Position numbers and translations under genes: made by a program | Notes under the pieces: generated by a model | The model's database searches: none | Told to the model about the DNA's origin: nothing | The model's input: only the letters and a program-made list of their open reading frames with translations | Source of the DNA: a virus | DNA: 35,270 nt | Strand: one strand, 5' to 3' | IMG/VR virus record: IMGVR_UViG_3300033998_000262 | Span: 1 to 35,270 of that record | Shown: piece after piece, positions 1-8,501 of the stretch | Numbering within the stretch: the first letter of the stretch is position 1 | Layout: each line of letters opens with the position of its first letter

Positions 1-54
1 AATGAAAATACTAAATTTAAAGGAGTTTTAAGGCACAAGACAAATGGGGATTAA
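1..54 (+). CDS. C-terminal end of an upstream gene (possibly terminase large subunit)
   Basis: Frame 1 is open from the window edge to a TAA at 52-54 and encodes 17 residues ending HKTNGD. The other two forward frames close within the first 31 bases. The fragment is too short to identify. The gene before the portal in this type of phage is normally the large terminase subunit, so that is a guess from position only. About 140 bases without a gene follow before the portal start. Confidence 0.35.
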   Translation, partial: NENTKFKGVLRHKTNGD

Positions 55-158
55 AGGAAATTTATAATAGGACTTTATTTACTTTTACTATATAACATAG
101 GGCTTTTTTCTGTTTCCAAAATTCATATGATTAATGTATGTTAGGATATAACATTTAC

Positions 159-169
159 TGTCTATTCTA
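159..169 (+). promoter_or_regulatory. Recurrent intergenic motif TGYCTAWTCTA, copy 1
   Basis: TGTCTATTCTA, 25 bases upstream of the portal start. Six more copies or near copies precede other genes in the window. Function unknown: it could be a late promoter element or an RNA signal. Confidence 0.4.
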
Positions 170-194
170 CTCTTGAAAAGGCAGGTGTTTAAGA

Positions 195-1637
195 TTGGAT
201 TTATTTAAAAGAGTTAACAAACTTTTTTCAAATAGAAATAACTCAAGTCAACTTCCGCCACCACCAGAACTAGGTGGAAGCAGAACTTCGATCTCCAAAA
301 ACCAAGTGGGTGGAGGTGTATTTGGATCTCTTCCTAGAAAGACTTTAAGGGATTTAGGTTTAGATGATAGGAAGCTTAAAACTTATAGTGTTTTTGAATT
401 GATAGATGTACTGACAGATGCTCACCCAGATTTGTCTTATGCTTTATGGAATTTTATCCGTCTTGGTAATAGTGGTTATTCTTACACAGTAAAGAAAATA
501 GGTTCCGGTAAAGAATATCCGCAAGGCGTTAAGGAGATTGATGATTTATTTCAACGGTTAAGAATACCTAATATGGTTGGGTTTGAGAAATCTAAAAACA
601 TTGATAAAATAATAGACCAGTTTTTTATTAGTGCGATAACTAGAGGAGCTATAGCTTGTGAACTTGTTTTAACTCCAGATAAGAATGATGTTGCGTTTAT
701 TGCTCCTGTAGATCCTGCAACAATTGAGTTTAAAATTGAGGGTGGGCGGTATATACCTTACCAAGATCAAGGGAAAATAAAGCTGGATATTCCTACGTTT
801 ATATATGAGGGAATTGATGAAAGAATAGATGACCCTTATGGCCGTTCTCCTTTTACAAGTGTATTAACAATTATTTTATTTCAACTTCAGGTTTTAAATG
901 ATATTAAAGCTGTGGTTCATAATCAAGGATATCCTAGGCTTGATATTAAAGTTATCGAAGAAGTGCTTTTAAAAAGGATGCCAATGGCTGTACGCAATAA
1001 TGAAGTTAAAAAAGAACAATGGCTCAGGGACAGGCTAAAAGAAATTATAGCTATGTACAATAGTTTGAATCCTGATGATGTATTTGTACACTACGATAGT
1101 GTTGAAATAGGGGAGGCGGGCGGTAAAGGTGGAGCATTAATTGATCCAGAGAAATTAATGCACGCTATAGATAATCTTATACAGAGTGGTTTAAAGACTT
1201 TATCTACAATTTTAGGTAGACGGAGCACGGGAAACACAGAGTCGTTTGCCAAGATAGAAATAAAACTTTATTTATCAGGGTTAGCGGGGATTCAAAAGTA
1301 TATTGCGACAGTAATGGAAAAAATATTAACCTTGTATTTAAATATAAAAGGTAAACAAGGTATAGTGGAGTTTAGGTTTAAACCTATTGAAATTCGAAGT
1401 CAACTAGAACAAGAGCAATTCCGTGCTACTCAGCTTAATAACATAGCTTTCATGTATGATAGAGGATGGATTTCTCAGGAAGAAGCCGCCCGCATGGCTA
1501 TTGGCCATGATCCCGTTTCTCCAGTACCTCTTGTTCAGGGTGGGGTGATTAGGAATGCGGATGGTTCTCCAGTTGGTCCTACTGTAGATAATAACCCATC
1601 TGCTAGTGGAAATACTGATAATTCTGATTCTAATTAA
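195..1637 (+). CDS. Portal protein
   Basis: The 480-residue product fits the usual length of a siphovirus portal, the dodecameric ring at the capsid vertex through which DNA is packaged and to which the neck attaches. Seen in the sequence: a basic, proline-rich N-terminus, then a mixed alpha/beta body. Around residues 210-255 lies a stretch of the type DPYGRSPF followed by a long hydrophobic helix and HNQGYPRL, which is characteristic of the DUF935/phage portal type. The C-terminal 30 residues are Asn/Ser/Asp-rich and look disordered. It starts with TTG, preceded by an AGGCAGG-like ribosome site. It heads the head gene block and is followed after 18 bases by the capsid protease. Family assignment rests on sequence style and gene order; no search was run. 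Confidence 0.85.
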   Translation: MDLFKRVNKLFSNRNNSSQLPPPPELGGSRTSISKNQVGGGVFGSLPRKTLRDLGLDDRKLKTYSVFELIDVLTDAHPDLSYALWNFIRLGNSGYSYTVKKIGSGKEYPQGVKEIDDLFQRLRIPNMVGFEKSKNIDKIIDQFFISAITRGAIACELVLTPDKNDVAFIAPVDPATIEFKIEGGRYIPYQDQGKIKLDIPTFIYEGIDERIDDPYGRSPFTSVLTIILFQLQVLNDIKAVVHNQGYPRLDIKVIEEVLLKRMPMAVRNNEVKKEQWLRDRLKEIIAMYNSLNPDDVFVHYDSVEIGEAGGKGGALIDPEKLMHAIDNLIQSGLKTLSTILGRRSTGNTESFAKIEIKLYLSGLAGIQKYIATVMEKILTLYLNIKGKQGIVEFRFKPIEIRSQLEQEQFRATQLNNIAFMYDRGWISQEEAARMAIGHDPVSPVPLVQGGVIRNADGSPVGPTVDNNPSASGNTDNSDSN

Positions 1638-1655
1638 CGAAGGGAGTTGGTGCTA

Positions 1656-3458
1656 GTGCCTGCTGAAACTTATCATGATTTTCCTTTGTCAGATGATTAT
1701 AATTGGGATGCCGGTCAAGTTGAGCCTGAATTAAGACGGTGGGCTTCGAGCGATGGAAGTGGTGATAAAGAAAAAATAGATTGGACTAAACTAAAGCAGG
1801 TATATTTTTGGCATGATTCTGGAAAACTTGAGAACTTTGAACAACTTAAGTTTCCATATTGTCGCATTGAAGGTGGCCGCCCGCATGTTGTACACAACGC
1901 TGTACAAAATGCTTTAGCGAGAATAGAAGGTAGTAATATACCAGAATCAGATAAACCTTGTGTTAGACGGGTGGCTGAACGACAAATGAGAAGATTTAAT
2001 CAAAGGAGGAATAGTTCAATGGGGAAACCTACAGAACAGCAGTTACAAATTATTAATAGTAAATTTAGTCAAACGCCACTTACTGCTGATGATTGCTTTG
2101 TATTTTCTAATCTTATGATAGATAACCTTCCAACAAGTTATTATTCTATTATTCAACCTGCGCTTTTAAATACATTTATGGAAGATACAAAACAAGGCAT
2201 AGCTTTATTGCTTGTTCATAACAATAAAAAACTTCCTGTAGGAAGGTCATTTGATGCAAGGATTAAAAATGAATATGTAGCTGATGTTGGAAAAGAAGTT
2301 TTAACACTTTATGGTGATTTTTATATACCTCTTGGAATTGCTCTTGAGGGTGGAATGACAACTGATGATATAGCAAGAGGTATAGATACAGGCATAAATT
2401 TTGCAACATCCATTGGATTTAGCGCAAAAAGATGGGATTGCTCTATTTGCGGTAACGATATAAGAGATTACCGTGCTTGTCCTCATATACCAGGTAAAAA
2501 ATATGCTGTAGAAAAAAATGGGCGGGATGTTGTAGAAACATGTTATGTACTTGTAGGTTCTGATGGAGAAGGGATCCTTGATGAAGACTCTTTTGTATTC
2601 GCAGGAGCATGTAGTAGAGCACGTGTAGTATCAAATTACTCAAAAGGTGTTAATGATTTTGATATGTTGTCTAAACTACACCTGATGGATGATTTTAAAA
2701 ATATTCCATTAAATACAAAAATATACCAGTATTTCACTAAAGATGGTTCGGTGTTGTTTGTGGATACAGATAAACATACCGGCGGAAGTGAATTTTTAAA
2801 GAGAAGGAGTGAAGAGGAAGTGGAACTGGCTAAATTTAAGGAAGTATTGAGCAAAATGGGTATAGAATTTACCGATGAGAATAATCTTGAGTCTGCTATC
2901 AACAAGTTTGTACAAGGCAAAGTTGACGCTTATATTAAGTCTATAGCAGATTCTACCACGACTTTTGATTCGAGTAATTATGTAACAAAAGATGAGTTTG
3001 ATAAGGTTATTAGTGAAAAGGATGCTACTATAACAGAACTGACGAAGAAAAATGAGGAATTGTTGGAAAAGGCAGAGCTTGCTGAGACTTATCGTAAAGA
3101 TCTTATTAATAAAGCTCTGGAGGCGGGCATTAGGGCACAAGGAAATGTGTTCCCTAAGGATATGTTTGAGAAATTCCTTAATACCCTTACTATTGATGAA
3201 ATTAAAAAGGTCATAGATGATTTCAACGCAGAATTTAACAGTAAATTTGAAGGGGCAAGAGTTACTGAATCTAAATCTTCTGAGAAAAGATTTAGTTCTG
3301 AAAAAGAGCCTACATCAAAGGACGATTTTGAATCAGAAGAAGAATTCAGAAATTACATCGCTGATAAGGCTGTAGAGTATGCAAGAGAAAATAAAGTTTC
3401 AATAAAAGAAGCTACAAAAATTCTTTATTCAAAGTTTAATAAGGATGGTGAAAAATAA
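1656..3458 (+). CDS. Capsid maturation protease with N-terminal extension and C-terminal scaffold-like region
   Basis: I place the start at GTG 1656 because AAGGGAG at 1640-1646 is 9 bases upstream; the upstream TTG at 1647 would abut it. That gives 600 residues in three parts. Residues 1-115 form a domain seen at the front of various phage head proteins (a W..LKQVYFW core). Residues 122-345 look like a prohead protease of the HK97/S78 type: LLLVHNNKKLPVGR carries the likely catalytic His188, and DEDSFVF the likely Ser312. Between them is a Cys262-x2-Cys265-x9-Cys275-x-His277 zinc-type cluster. Residues 389-600 are acidic and coiled-coil prone, as in scaffolds. Two internal ribosome sites could give shorter forms. 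The TAA overlaps the next ATG by one base. Confidence 0.75.
   Translation: MPAETYHDFPLSDDYNWDAGQVEPELRRWASSDGSGDKEKIDWTKLKQVYFWHDSGKLENFEQLKFPYCRIEGGRPHVVHNAVQNALARIEGSNIPESDKPCVRRVAERQMRRFNQRRNSSMGKPTEQQLQIINSKFSQTPLTADDCFVFSNLMIDNLPTSYYSIIQPALLNTFMEDTKQGIALLLVHNNKKLPVGRSFDARIKNEYVADVGKEVLTLYGDFYIPLGIALEGGMTTDDIARGIDTGINFATSIGFSAKRWDCSICGNDIRDYRACPHIPGKKYAVEKNGRDVVETCYVLVGSDGEGILDEDSFVFAGACSRARVVSNYSKGVNDFDMLSKLHLMDDFKNIPLNTKIYQYFTKDGSVLFVDTDKHTGGSEFLKRRSEEEVELAKFKEVLSKMGIEFTDENNLESAINKFVQGKVDAYIKSIADSTTTFDSSNYVTKDEFDKVISEKDATITELTKKNEELLEKAELAETYRKDLINKALEAGIRAQGNVFPKDMFEKFLNTLTIDEIKKVIDDFNAEFNSKFEGARVTESKSSEKRFSSEKEPTSKDDFESEEEFRNYIADKAVEYARENKVSIKEATKILYSKFNKDGEK
2002..2021 (+). promoter_or_regulatory. 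Internal in-frame ribosome-binding site and ATG within the protease gene
   Basis: AAAGGAGGA at 2002-2010 is followed 8 bases later by ATG 2019-2021, in frame with the surrounding gene (codon 122 from GTG 1656). This is one of the best Shine-Dalgarno matches in the window. Starting here would give a 479-residue protein beginning just before the protease domain, without the N-terminal domain. Confidence 0.6.
2804..2822 (+). promoter_or_regulatory. Candidate internal start for a scaffold-only product
   Basis: AAGGAG at 2804-2809 is followed 10 bases later by an in-frame GTG at 2820-2822 (codon 389). Initiation here would yield about 212 residues comprising only the acidic, coiled-coil C-terminal part, like the nested scaffold of lambda (Nu3 within C). 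The purine-rich Glu codons here could produce such a match by chance. Confidence 0.35.
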
Positions 3459-3871
3459 TGGCTGGCAAATACACTGGCACTCAAAGGACTTATGTATTAG
3501 AAGATAGTGCAATAAACAGATATACCGGCGTAACTTATGGAACTGTTGAAGGTAGTTGTAAAATACCGACTTCTGATAACGCTGTATTTCTTGGTGTAGT
3601 TGATAATGATGAGAGAATTAACGATCCGCTTAGGGCTGGAGGAGATCAGGCAGGTAGAAATATTGCTGTTCATATTGATGGGTATGGTGAAATAAAACTG
3701 TCTGGTAGCGTTAGTTACGGTGATATGCTTATTCTTGGTAACGGCGGGGCGGCTAAGAAAGTTCCTGCCACAGCAGGTCAGTATAATGTAATAGGTTTTG
3801 CTGAAAAGGCTGGTGCTGATGGAGAAATAATTCCTTTTAGAATTCAGCCATTCACTTACACCGTAGCATAG
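3458..3871 (+). CDS. Capsid decoration (cement) protein, DUF2190-like
   Basis: The 137-residue product is small, Gly-rich and predicted to be all-beta. It has the pattern of the DUF2190 decoration family that sits next to major capsid genes: a central stretch like FLGVVDND, then GRNIAVHIDGYGEIKLSG, then YGDMLILG, then a repeat of the first pattern as NVIGFAEKAGADGEIIPFRI. Such proteins bind the outside of the mature capsid and stabilise it. Its ATG overlaps the stop of the protease gene by one base, suggesting coupled translation. The major capsid gene follows 23 bases later with a strong ribosome site. Confidence 0.75.
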   Translation: MAGKYTGTQRTYVLEDSAINRYTGVTYGTVEGSCKIPTSDNAVFLGVVDNDERINDPLRAGGDQAGRNIAVHIDGYGEIKLSGSVSYGDMLILGNGGAAKKVPATAGQYNVIGFAEKAGADGEIIPFRIQPFTYTVA

Positions 3872-3894
3872 TTTAAGAAAGGAGATGGAATAAC

Positions 3895-4845
3895 ATGCCT
3901 GTAGCACAAAAAGTTCATGTAGATAAAATGCTTACTAACATTTCAGTAGGTTATAAAAATGAAGATTTTATAGCTGATGAAATATTCAAAGTTGTACCTG
4001 TTCAAAAGCAATCGGATAGATACTATGTATATGGCAAAGAAATGTTTAGGGTAACTGATGATAGAAGGGCACCTGGTACTTCTGCTAATGAAGTCGATTG
4101 GTCTCTGTCTGATGACACCTATTTCTGTGAAGGTCATGCACAGAGGCACTTTGTACCGGATGAAGCTATCCAGAACGCTGATGAAGAATTCGACCTTGAA
4201 GCTGAGGCTACAGAATTTGTAACGAACAAAATTCTCTTAAATAAAGAGAACTTTGCAGCACAGAAGCTTCTTGACTCAGATAATTATGATTCTGACCTTG
4301 TAGTTGCTACTGGTGGATCGGGACAGCCTGCAAAATGGTCTGATTATGAAAATTCTGACCCGCTTGCTCTTATTGAAGAAATGAGGGTGGCCGTACATCA
4401 GAAGTCAGGGCTTCCTGTAAATACTTTAATTTTATCACAGCCTGTTTACAGCAAACTCCGTATACACCCTAAGCTTGTTTCAGTGTTTAAGAATACTGAT
4501 ATAAGCATAGTTCCTCTCAATGTTATGGCTGAACTGTTTGAGGTTGATAGAATCCTTGTAGGTAAAGCCCTTAAGTCCACTGCAATTACTGAAGATGGTA
4601 ATGATCCTCTTGGTTATATTTGGGGTAAGTCAGCTATTCTTGCATACATTCCGCCCAGACCTGCAAGGAAAACCCCTGCACTTGGTTACCAGTTCCAGTG
4701 GGTAAGGGGCGGACAGGGAGCCGTACAGGTAACTAAGTGGTATGACCAGGATAGAAAAGCTACTATAATTGAAGCTGAGCAGTATTACGATCTAAAAGTA
4801 GTGTCAAATGTAGCTGGAGTATTATTCCCTGATGTTGTTGCTTAA
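3895..4845 (+). CDS. Major capsid protein
   Basis: The 316-residue protein follows protease and decoration genes and precedes the neck genes, the standard place for the shell protein. The N-terminal part (IADEIFKVVPVQKQSDRYY, then RRAPGTSANEVDW) is typical of HK97-fold capsid proteins of Gram-positive phages. A long charged helix near residues 95-125 (EEFDLEAEATEFV) matches the spine helix, and a conserved-looking C-terminal part (WGKSAILAYIPPRPAR) follows. There is no obvious N-terminal delta domain, consistent with a separate scaffold region in the upstream protease gene. An AAAGGAG site lies 10 bases before the ATG, as expected for a highly expressed gene. A terminator-like hairpin follows immediately. 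Confidence 0.85.
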   Translation: MPVAQKVHVDKMLTNISVGYKNEDFIADEIFKVVPVQKQSDRYYVYGKEMFRVTDDRRAPGTSANEVDWSLSDDTYFCEGHAQRHFVPDEAIQNADEEFDLEAEATEFVTNKILLNKENFAAQKLLDSDNYDSDLVVATGGSGQPAKWSDYENSDPLALIEEMRVAVHQKSGLPVNTLILSQPVYSKLRIHPKLVSVFKNTDISIVPLNVMAELFEVDRILVGKALKSTAITEDGNDPLGYIWGKSAILAYIPPRPARKTPALGYQFQWVRGGQGAVQVTKWYDQDRKATIIEAEQYYDLKVVSNVAGVLFPDVVA

Positions 4846-4869
4846 TATTGAGACCCTCCTTATGATATA

Positions 4870-4907
4870 GCCCCCGCAGATAGGCTTTACCCGCCGAGTG
4901 CGGGGGC
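4870..4907 (+). terminator. Hairpin after the major capsid gene
   Basis: A perfect 9-bp GC-rich stem, GCCCCCGCA at 4870-4878 with TGCGGGGGC at 4899-4907, encloses a 20-base loop. Only a weak T-rich stretch follows, so it may act as an attenuator or mRNA-stabilising end that sets capsid mRNA level against the downstream neck genes. Confidence 0.65.
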
Positions 4908-4947
4908 ATTTGAATAGTTAACATAATTTTAAGAAAGGATTGGTATT

Positions 4948-5289
4948 ATGGCGAGAAAACCTAAAAATATAGATGCAAACATAGATGAGGTTATTAACCA
5001 AGAAGTTAGTGTTGTTAATTCAGATGTTGTGGAAAATGAGTTTGAAGTTGATACGATTATTAGTGCTCAAGGTAATATAAAAAAGGCTTTTAATATTAAA
5101 CTATCTCCTTATGTAAAACAACCTATTAGTTGTGAGAATTCTAAAGTAAAAATTACGAATTTAGGTTTTGGCGATGTGGTAGAGTTAAATTCCAAAAAAG
5201 TGCTTTTTACTGGTGATGCCGAGATTTTTGATTGTGATGTTATTGTTGAAAGTGCAAGTTTTCCTGTAGTACAAATAGAGATTTTTTAA
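4948..5289 (+). CDS. Small protein of unknown function between capsid and neck genes
   Basis: The 113-residue product is not recognised. Residues 1-45 are acidic and likely disordered (Asn, Asp, Val, Glu rich). Residues 48-113 look like a small beta-sandwich (FNIKLSPYV, then ITNLGFGDVVEL, then VVQIEIF). Its position just after the major capsid gene and before the adaptor suggests a head-associated or neck-associated role, perhaps a minor capsid protein. An AAGAAAGGA site lies upstream of the ATG. Its TAA is followed 15 bases later by the next start. Confidence 0.6.
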   Translation: MARKPKNIDANIDEVINQEVSVVNSDVVENEFEVDTIISAQGNIKKAFNIKLSPYVKQPISCENSKVKITNLGFGDVVELNSKKVLFTGDAEIFDCDVIVESASFPVVQIEIF

Positions 5290-5304
5290 TTGGGTGGTGG
5301 GCTT

Positions 5305-5730
5305 ATGGACATTCTTACATCTGGTTTTGAGTCTATTGTTCGCAGTAAATTAGGCGTGGATATATACGATTTACCTGATAGTGAAATTAATAATTCAAGG
5401 TTTCCAGAACAAGCAGAGTTAATTGTAAAAAGAAGGGTTCCTGATTATGCGTCTATCACAGATGATGCAGATAGGTTTTTTCTTGAAAATGCTGTAATTA
5501 ACTATATTTGTTATCTTTTATGCCCCAGTCTTTCAAGAAGGCTTAATATTGAAGTTAAAACACTCGATACTTCATGGAAAAAGGATAAAATAGATTGGAT
5601 AGAGTTTGCAGAGTTGTTCTTAAATAAGTTTGAAGAAGACTTGCTTAATATCCAAACAGTTCAAGTTATTAATATTGAATCTACGCTTGTAGATAAGGTA
5701 TCGTTTGAATATACTCCTATCGGGAGCTGA
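5305..5730 (+). CDS. Head-tail connector (adaptor) protein, probable
   Basis: The frame opens at TTG 5290, but ATG 5305 is preceded by GGTGGTGGG and is the better start, giving 141 residues. The sequence is predicted to be helical, with a pattern seen in gp6/YqbG-type adaptors: an acidic surface helix (SITDDADRFFLENAVINYI), then LCPSLSRRL, then a Lys/Trp stretch and a C-terminal beta segment. Such proteins form the ring bound under the portal. The assignment rests mainly on size, helical character and being the second small gene after the capsid gene. The head-closure candidate begins 5 bases downstream. Confidence 0.55.
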   Translation: MDILTSGFESIVRSKLGVDIYDLPDSEINNSRFPEQAELIVKRRVPDYASITDDADRFFLENAVINYICYLLCPSLSRRLNIEVKTLDTSWKKDKIDWIEFAELFLNKFEEDLLNIQTVQVINIESTLVDKVSFEYTPIGS

Positions 5731-5735
5731 TAAAG

Positions 5736-6347
5736 ATGATAGCTCATGATAAAAGAAAGATTATATTAAAAGAAGGTACGCCTGTTACTTTATACCCACC
5801 CGCAGGTGATCCTATTGAAACAAGAGCACTTATTGGTAGGGCTTCAAAACAATTTATGAATTCACTTTCTTTAGAGGAAAATAGAAGGGGTTATTTTTTA
5901 CCTGATGTTAATTTAGATAATGGATGGATAGTACTCAATAATACTACTGGAGAATACTATATTGCTATAGCTGTGTACCCTGAGATATATAATACTGAAA
6001 TCCTATCAATAGCATCACATATGTTTGTTTGTAACGCAGTAATTGATATTTCAGGATTTAGTGAAGTTTGGGACGATTATGGTAATAAGGAAGTTACACC
6101 TGTTGTAAAAGTAAGCGGTAGTAGATGTTATTTACAGCATGTATCGGCAGAATTAAGACAATTCGATCCTGGGCTTCACCATGACGCTGAATACATTATT
6201 TATACACAACAGTGTGATGTTAATTTATTGGATACTATAAAACTTAAAAATAATTCTCCTGAAATAAATATGAAAATTGTTGATATAAATAATTTTTCAT
6301 TTAATGGTATAACAAAATTACAGGTAAGGACTGATTCACGTGTCTAA
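5736..6347 (+). CDS. Head-closure / stopper-type neck protein, probable
   Basis: The 203-residue product is rich in beta strands and turns, with motifs such as EGTPVTLYPPAGDPIETRAL near the N-terminus and NGWIVLNNTTGEYYIA further on. It resembles the beta-barrel stoppers of siphovirus necks, although it is longer than the usual 100-120 residues. The C-terminal half (YIIYTQQCDVNLLDTIKL, then MKIVDINNF) resembles a second small beta domain. It overlaps the next gene by 8 bases, indicating tight translational coupling. Function is inferred from order: adaptor, this gene, gp10-like, tail completion, tail tube. Confidence 0.5.
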   Translation: MIAHDKRKIILKEGTPVTLYPPAGDPIETRALIGRASKQFMNSLSLEENRRGYFLPDVNLDNGWIVLNNTTGEYYIAIAVYPEIYNTEILSIASHMFVCNAVIDISGFSEVWDDYGNKEVTPVVKVSGSRCYLQHVSAELRQFDPGLHHDAEYIIYTQQCDVNLLDTIKLKNNSPEINMKIVDINNFSFNGITKLQVRTDSRV

Positions 6348-7077
6348 GAGACCTTATAGACCGTTAAAAGCTATAAAATATGATTCTAATACAGCAAGAT
6401 TTGGTGGAAAATATATCATCTTTCGAGCTGATTATTTTATAAGAGATCTAGGAAAAGTTGTTGAAAAGACCATTCAGCGTGTTGGAGAGTTAATAGTACA
6501 ACAATCTAAACGAAATATTGCTGCAATAAGGTTTCACATTTATCCTATTAAACTTGCAGGATCTTCAGTCCCGGTGGCGGGGCTTAGAAAATTTGGTAAG
6601 GGATATGAAGTAACAGATAATTCAAGGAAGAAAGCTTTAATTAATTCTATTGTTCTAGGTGAAATAAAAAGGAGAGCAGATGCTAGAATTGGCGTATTGG
6701 TAAGGACAATGGTTTCAAATTTTAAAGATTCACATATTGGTATTTATTATGAATATGGTACTGGTCAGTATCAATCTGGTGGTTGGGTTGATGTAAAGGG
6801 TCAAAAGTATGAGCACAATCCTTTAAGGTCAGGTAATTATATTTATACAAGACCAGGACAGGTTTGGACTGATTTAGGTGGTAATACGAGAATATCTTCA
6901 GCAGGTAAGTTAAGGAGATTAGATGGATTTGCCGTACCAGCATATTATTGGTTTAGTAATGCTGTTAAAGAAGCTGATAAATCTTTTGTTAAGATATTTG
7001 AAGAAGAGTTTTCTGTATTAGATGTTCGTAAATATTTGCAAATTAAGTCTAAAATTATTCTCGGAGGGGGTAGATAA
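6340..7077 (+). CDS. HK97 gp10-like neck protein
   Basis: The 245-residue basic protein starts at GTG 6340 inside the end of the previous gene. It has an N-terminal helix (KVVEKTIQRVGELIVQQSK) and a segment GIYYEYGTG that matches the conserved ExGT region of HK97 gp10-like proteins. The C-terminal part contains VPAYYWFSNAVKEADKSF, a pattern usual near the end of that family. These proteins sit at the head-tail junction. At 245 residues it is longer than typical gp10 (about 130-150). The extra part lies around residues 145-205 and is Gly/Tyr rich. Confidence 0.65.
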   Translation: MSKRPYRPLKAIKYDSNTARFGGKYIIFRADYFIRDLGKVVEKTIQRVGELIVQQSKRNIAAIRFHIYPIKLAGSSVPVAGLRKFGKGYEVTDNSRKKALINSIVLGEIKRRADARIGVLVRTMVSNFKDSHIGIYYEYGTGQYQSGGWVDVKGQKYEHNPLRSGNYIYTRPGQVWTDLGGNTRISSAGKLRRLDGFAVPAYYWFSNAVKEADKSFVKIFEEEFSVLDVRKYLQIKSKIILGGGR

Positions 7078-7078
7078 A

Positions 7079-7522
7079 ATGGGTAATGGTTTATCAACAA
7101 TAGCTGTATATAATGGTATATATAAATTATTATCAAACGATGTTGTTATTCTTCAGAAATTAGGACTTCCGCCCACACCAACAAATGAACAAAAGGGGCG
7201 GAAAATCCAAAAAAGAAGCAAACCTCAAGAACTTTCAGACAATCTTCCAATAATTACTTATTATACTCCTGGCGGCAATATGGATATTATAAATCAGAAT
7301 GTATACAAACCATTATTTTATTTTGATATTTATACTAAGGATAATGTCAATCTGTCACATGAAATTGCTGAAAGAATATTTGAGTTGTTTGATGGGGTTG
7401 TTAATTGCTTCCCTAATCTCGAAAATGCAGAAGCTTCATTTATTGATGCACACGAGAGTGATCCTGGTCAACCTAATGTTTATTGCTTTACCTTAGAGAT
7501 TCTTTTTTCAATAGCTGTGTAG
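7079..7522 (+). CDS. Tail completion / tail terminator protein, probable
   Basis: The frame is open from 7022, but the credible start is ATG 7079, with GGAGGGGG at 7063-7070 and only one base after the previous stop. The 147-residue product begins with a helix (VYNGIYKLLSNDVVILQKL), followed by a beta-rich part with PIITYYTPGG, FYFDIYTKDN, an amphipathic helix AERIFELFDGVV and a final strand CFTLEILFSIAV. This strand-helix order is that of DUF3168/minor-tail-type terminators that cap the tail tube. Assignment also relies on its place directly before the tail tube gene. Confidence 0.6.
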   Translation: MGNGLSTIAVYNGIYKLLSNDVVILQKLGLPPTPTNEQKGRKIQKRSKPQELSDNLPIITYYTPGGNMDIINQNVYKPLFYFDIYTKDNVNLSHEIAERIFELFDGVVNCFPNLENAEASFIDAHESDPGQPNVYCFTLEILFSIAV

Positions 7523-7542
7523 TGTTACAAATTTTTGAAAAG

Positions 7543-7553
7543 TGCCTAATCTA
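7543..7553 (+). promoter_or_regulatory. Recurrent intergenic motif, copy 2
   Basis: TGCCTAATCTA lies 49 bases upstream of the major tail gene. The similarity with copy 3 continues downstream (TCCAGAAA in both), so copies 2 and 3 share about 20 bases. Confidence 0.45.
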
Positions 7554-7602
7554 TCTCCAGAAACCGGTGTTGGATTTAATTTACGAAAGGAGATAGATTG
7601 GC

Positions 7603-8430
7603 ATGGCAAGGAAAAATAAGAGTATAATTATTAATGGCGTAGGAACCTTCTTTGCTAAGGATAAAAATAATAATAAATTAATGCCACTAGGTTCGTTGCA
7701 AAGTTTGAGATTTGATTTTTCTGTAACAGAAGACCCTGTTTATGGTGGGGACGGGCTGTTTCCAATTGATTATGTAACTAGGGAGAAAAATGTAGGTGTG
7801 ACAGCGACTAACGCTAAATTTGATTTGAACGTTCTAAGAATTGTAACTGGTGCTACTTTGTCTACTGCTTCTGGGTCTGATGCTTATAGATGGGTGCTGA
7901 ACAAGATGGCTACTGTTAGAAAGACTGGTACAGATCCTAATTTTGTATATGAAGTAGATATATCAATAGACGGTTCTGTATTTACATTAGATCCAGCATT
8001 TTCAGTGATGGTTGCTGAGACAGGTGAAGCACTTACTGAAATTACTAGTGGAAATCCTGCTTCCGGTGAGTTTAAATATGACGGCGTGAATAAAAAGCTG
8101 TTGTTTAATTCTGATCTGGAAAATAAAATGGTTATGTACAGCTTTAAAGTGGCTGCTACCGATGTTGCATTTGCTGAGGGTAAAAAGATAGACCTCCCGA
8201 TTCCTGTTACAGTTATTCATCAAGGTATGTTTAAGCAGAAAGATGATACGTGGCAGGGTATTGAAACTGAAATCAAGCTTGCAAAAGCAAGTGGTACATT
8301 TACACTTGATTTCGCAAGAGCTACTGCCAGCGCATCAACCATTACATTGAATATGCTTGATCCTGAAGATGGAACTTGCAGACTGTGGACAATGAAGAGA
8401 TTTGAAACCTCCGCACCACCTTGTGTGTAA
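7603..8430 (+). CDS. Major tail (tube) protein
   Basis: The 275-residue protein lies directly before the tail chaperone and tape measure genes, the invariant place of the tube protein. It is beta-rich with small residues (many Gly, Ala, Thr, Ser), as expected for a tube subunit. Residues about 130-190 contain what looks like an additional beta-sandwich (FSVMVAETGEALTEI, then KYDGVNKKLLFNSDLENKMV), a common insertion in tube proteins. No sheath gene adjoins it, which supports a non-contractile tail. GAAAGGAGATAG upstream of the ATG is a strong ribosome site. A strong terminator follows, which should isolate this highly expressed gene. Confidence 0.8.
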   Translation: MARKNKSIIINGVGTFFAKDKNNNKLMPLGSLQSLRFDFSVTEDPVYGGDGLFPIDYVTREKNVGVTATNAKFDLNVLRIVTGATLSTASGSDAYRWVLNKMATVRKTGTDPNFVYEVDISIDGSVFTLDPAFSVMVAETGEALTEITSGNPASGEFKYDGVNKKLLFNSDLENKMVMYSFKVAATDVAFAEGKKIDLPIPVTVIHQGMFKQKDDTWQGIETEIKLAKASGTFTLDFARATASASTITLNMLDPEDGTCRLWTMKRFETSAPPCV

Positions 8431-8456
8431 TATAAATACCCCCTACCTTTTGCCAG

Positions 8457-8492
8457 AAGCCTTATCTTAGCGATAAGGCTTTTTGCTTTTTG
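8457..8492 (+). terminator. Intrinsic terminator after the major tail gene
   Basis: AAGCCTTATC at 8457-8466 pairs perfectly with GATAAGGCTT at 8472-8481 across a 5-base loop, and the stem runs into a T-rich tail (TTTTGCTTTTTG). This is a classic rho-independent structure. Confidence 0.85.
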
Positions 8493-8501
8493 TCTAATCT
8501 A
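8491..8501 (+). promoter_or_regulatory. Recurrent intergenic motif, copy 3
   Basis: TGTCTAATCTA begins in the T tail of the preceding terminator, 36 bases before the next start codon. Confidence 0.45.

Noticed and set aside
2796-3140. Minus-strand open frames opposite the protease-scaffold gene
   Set aside because: Cys/Phe/Leu-rich translations without ribosome sites, overlapping a clear + strand protein.
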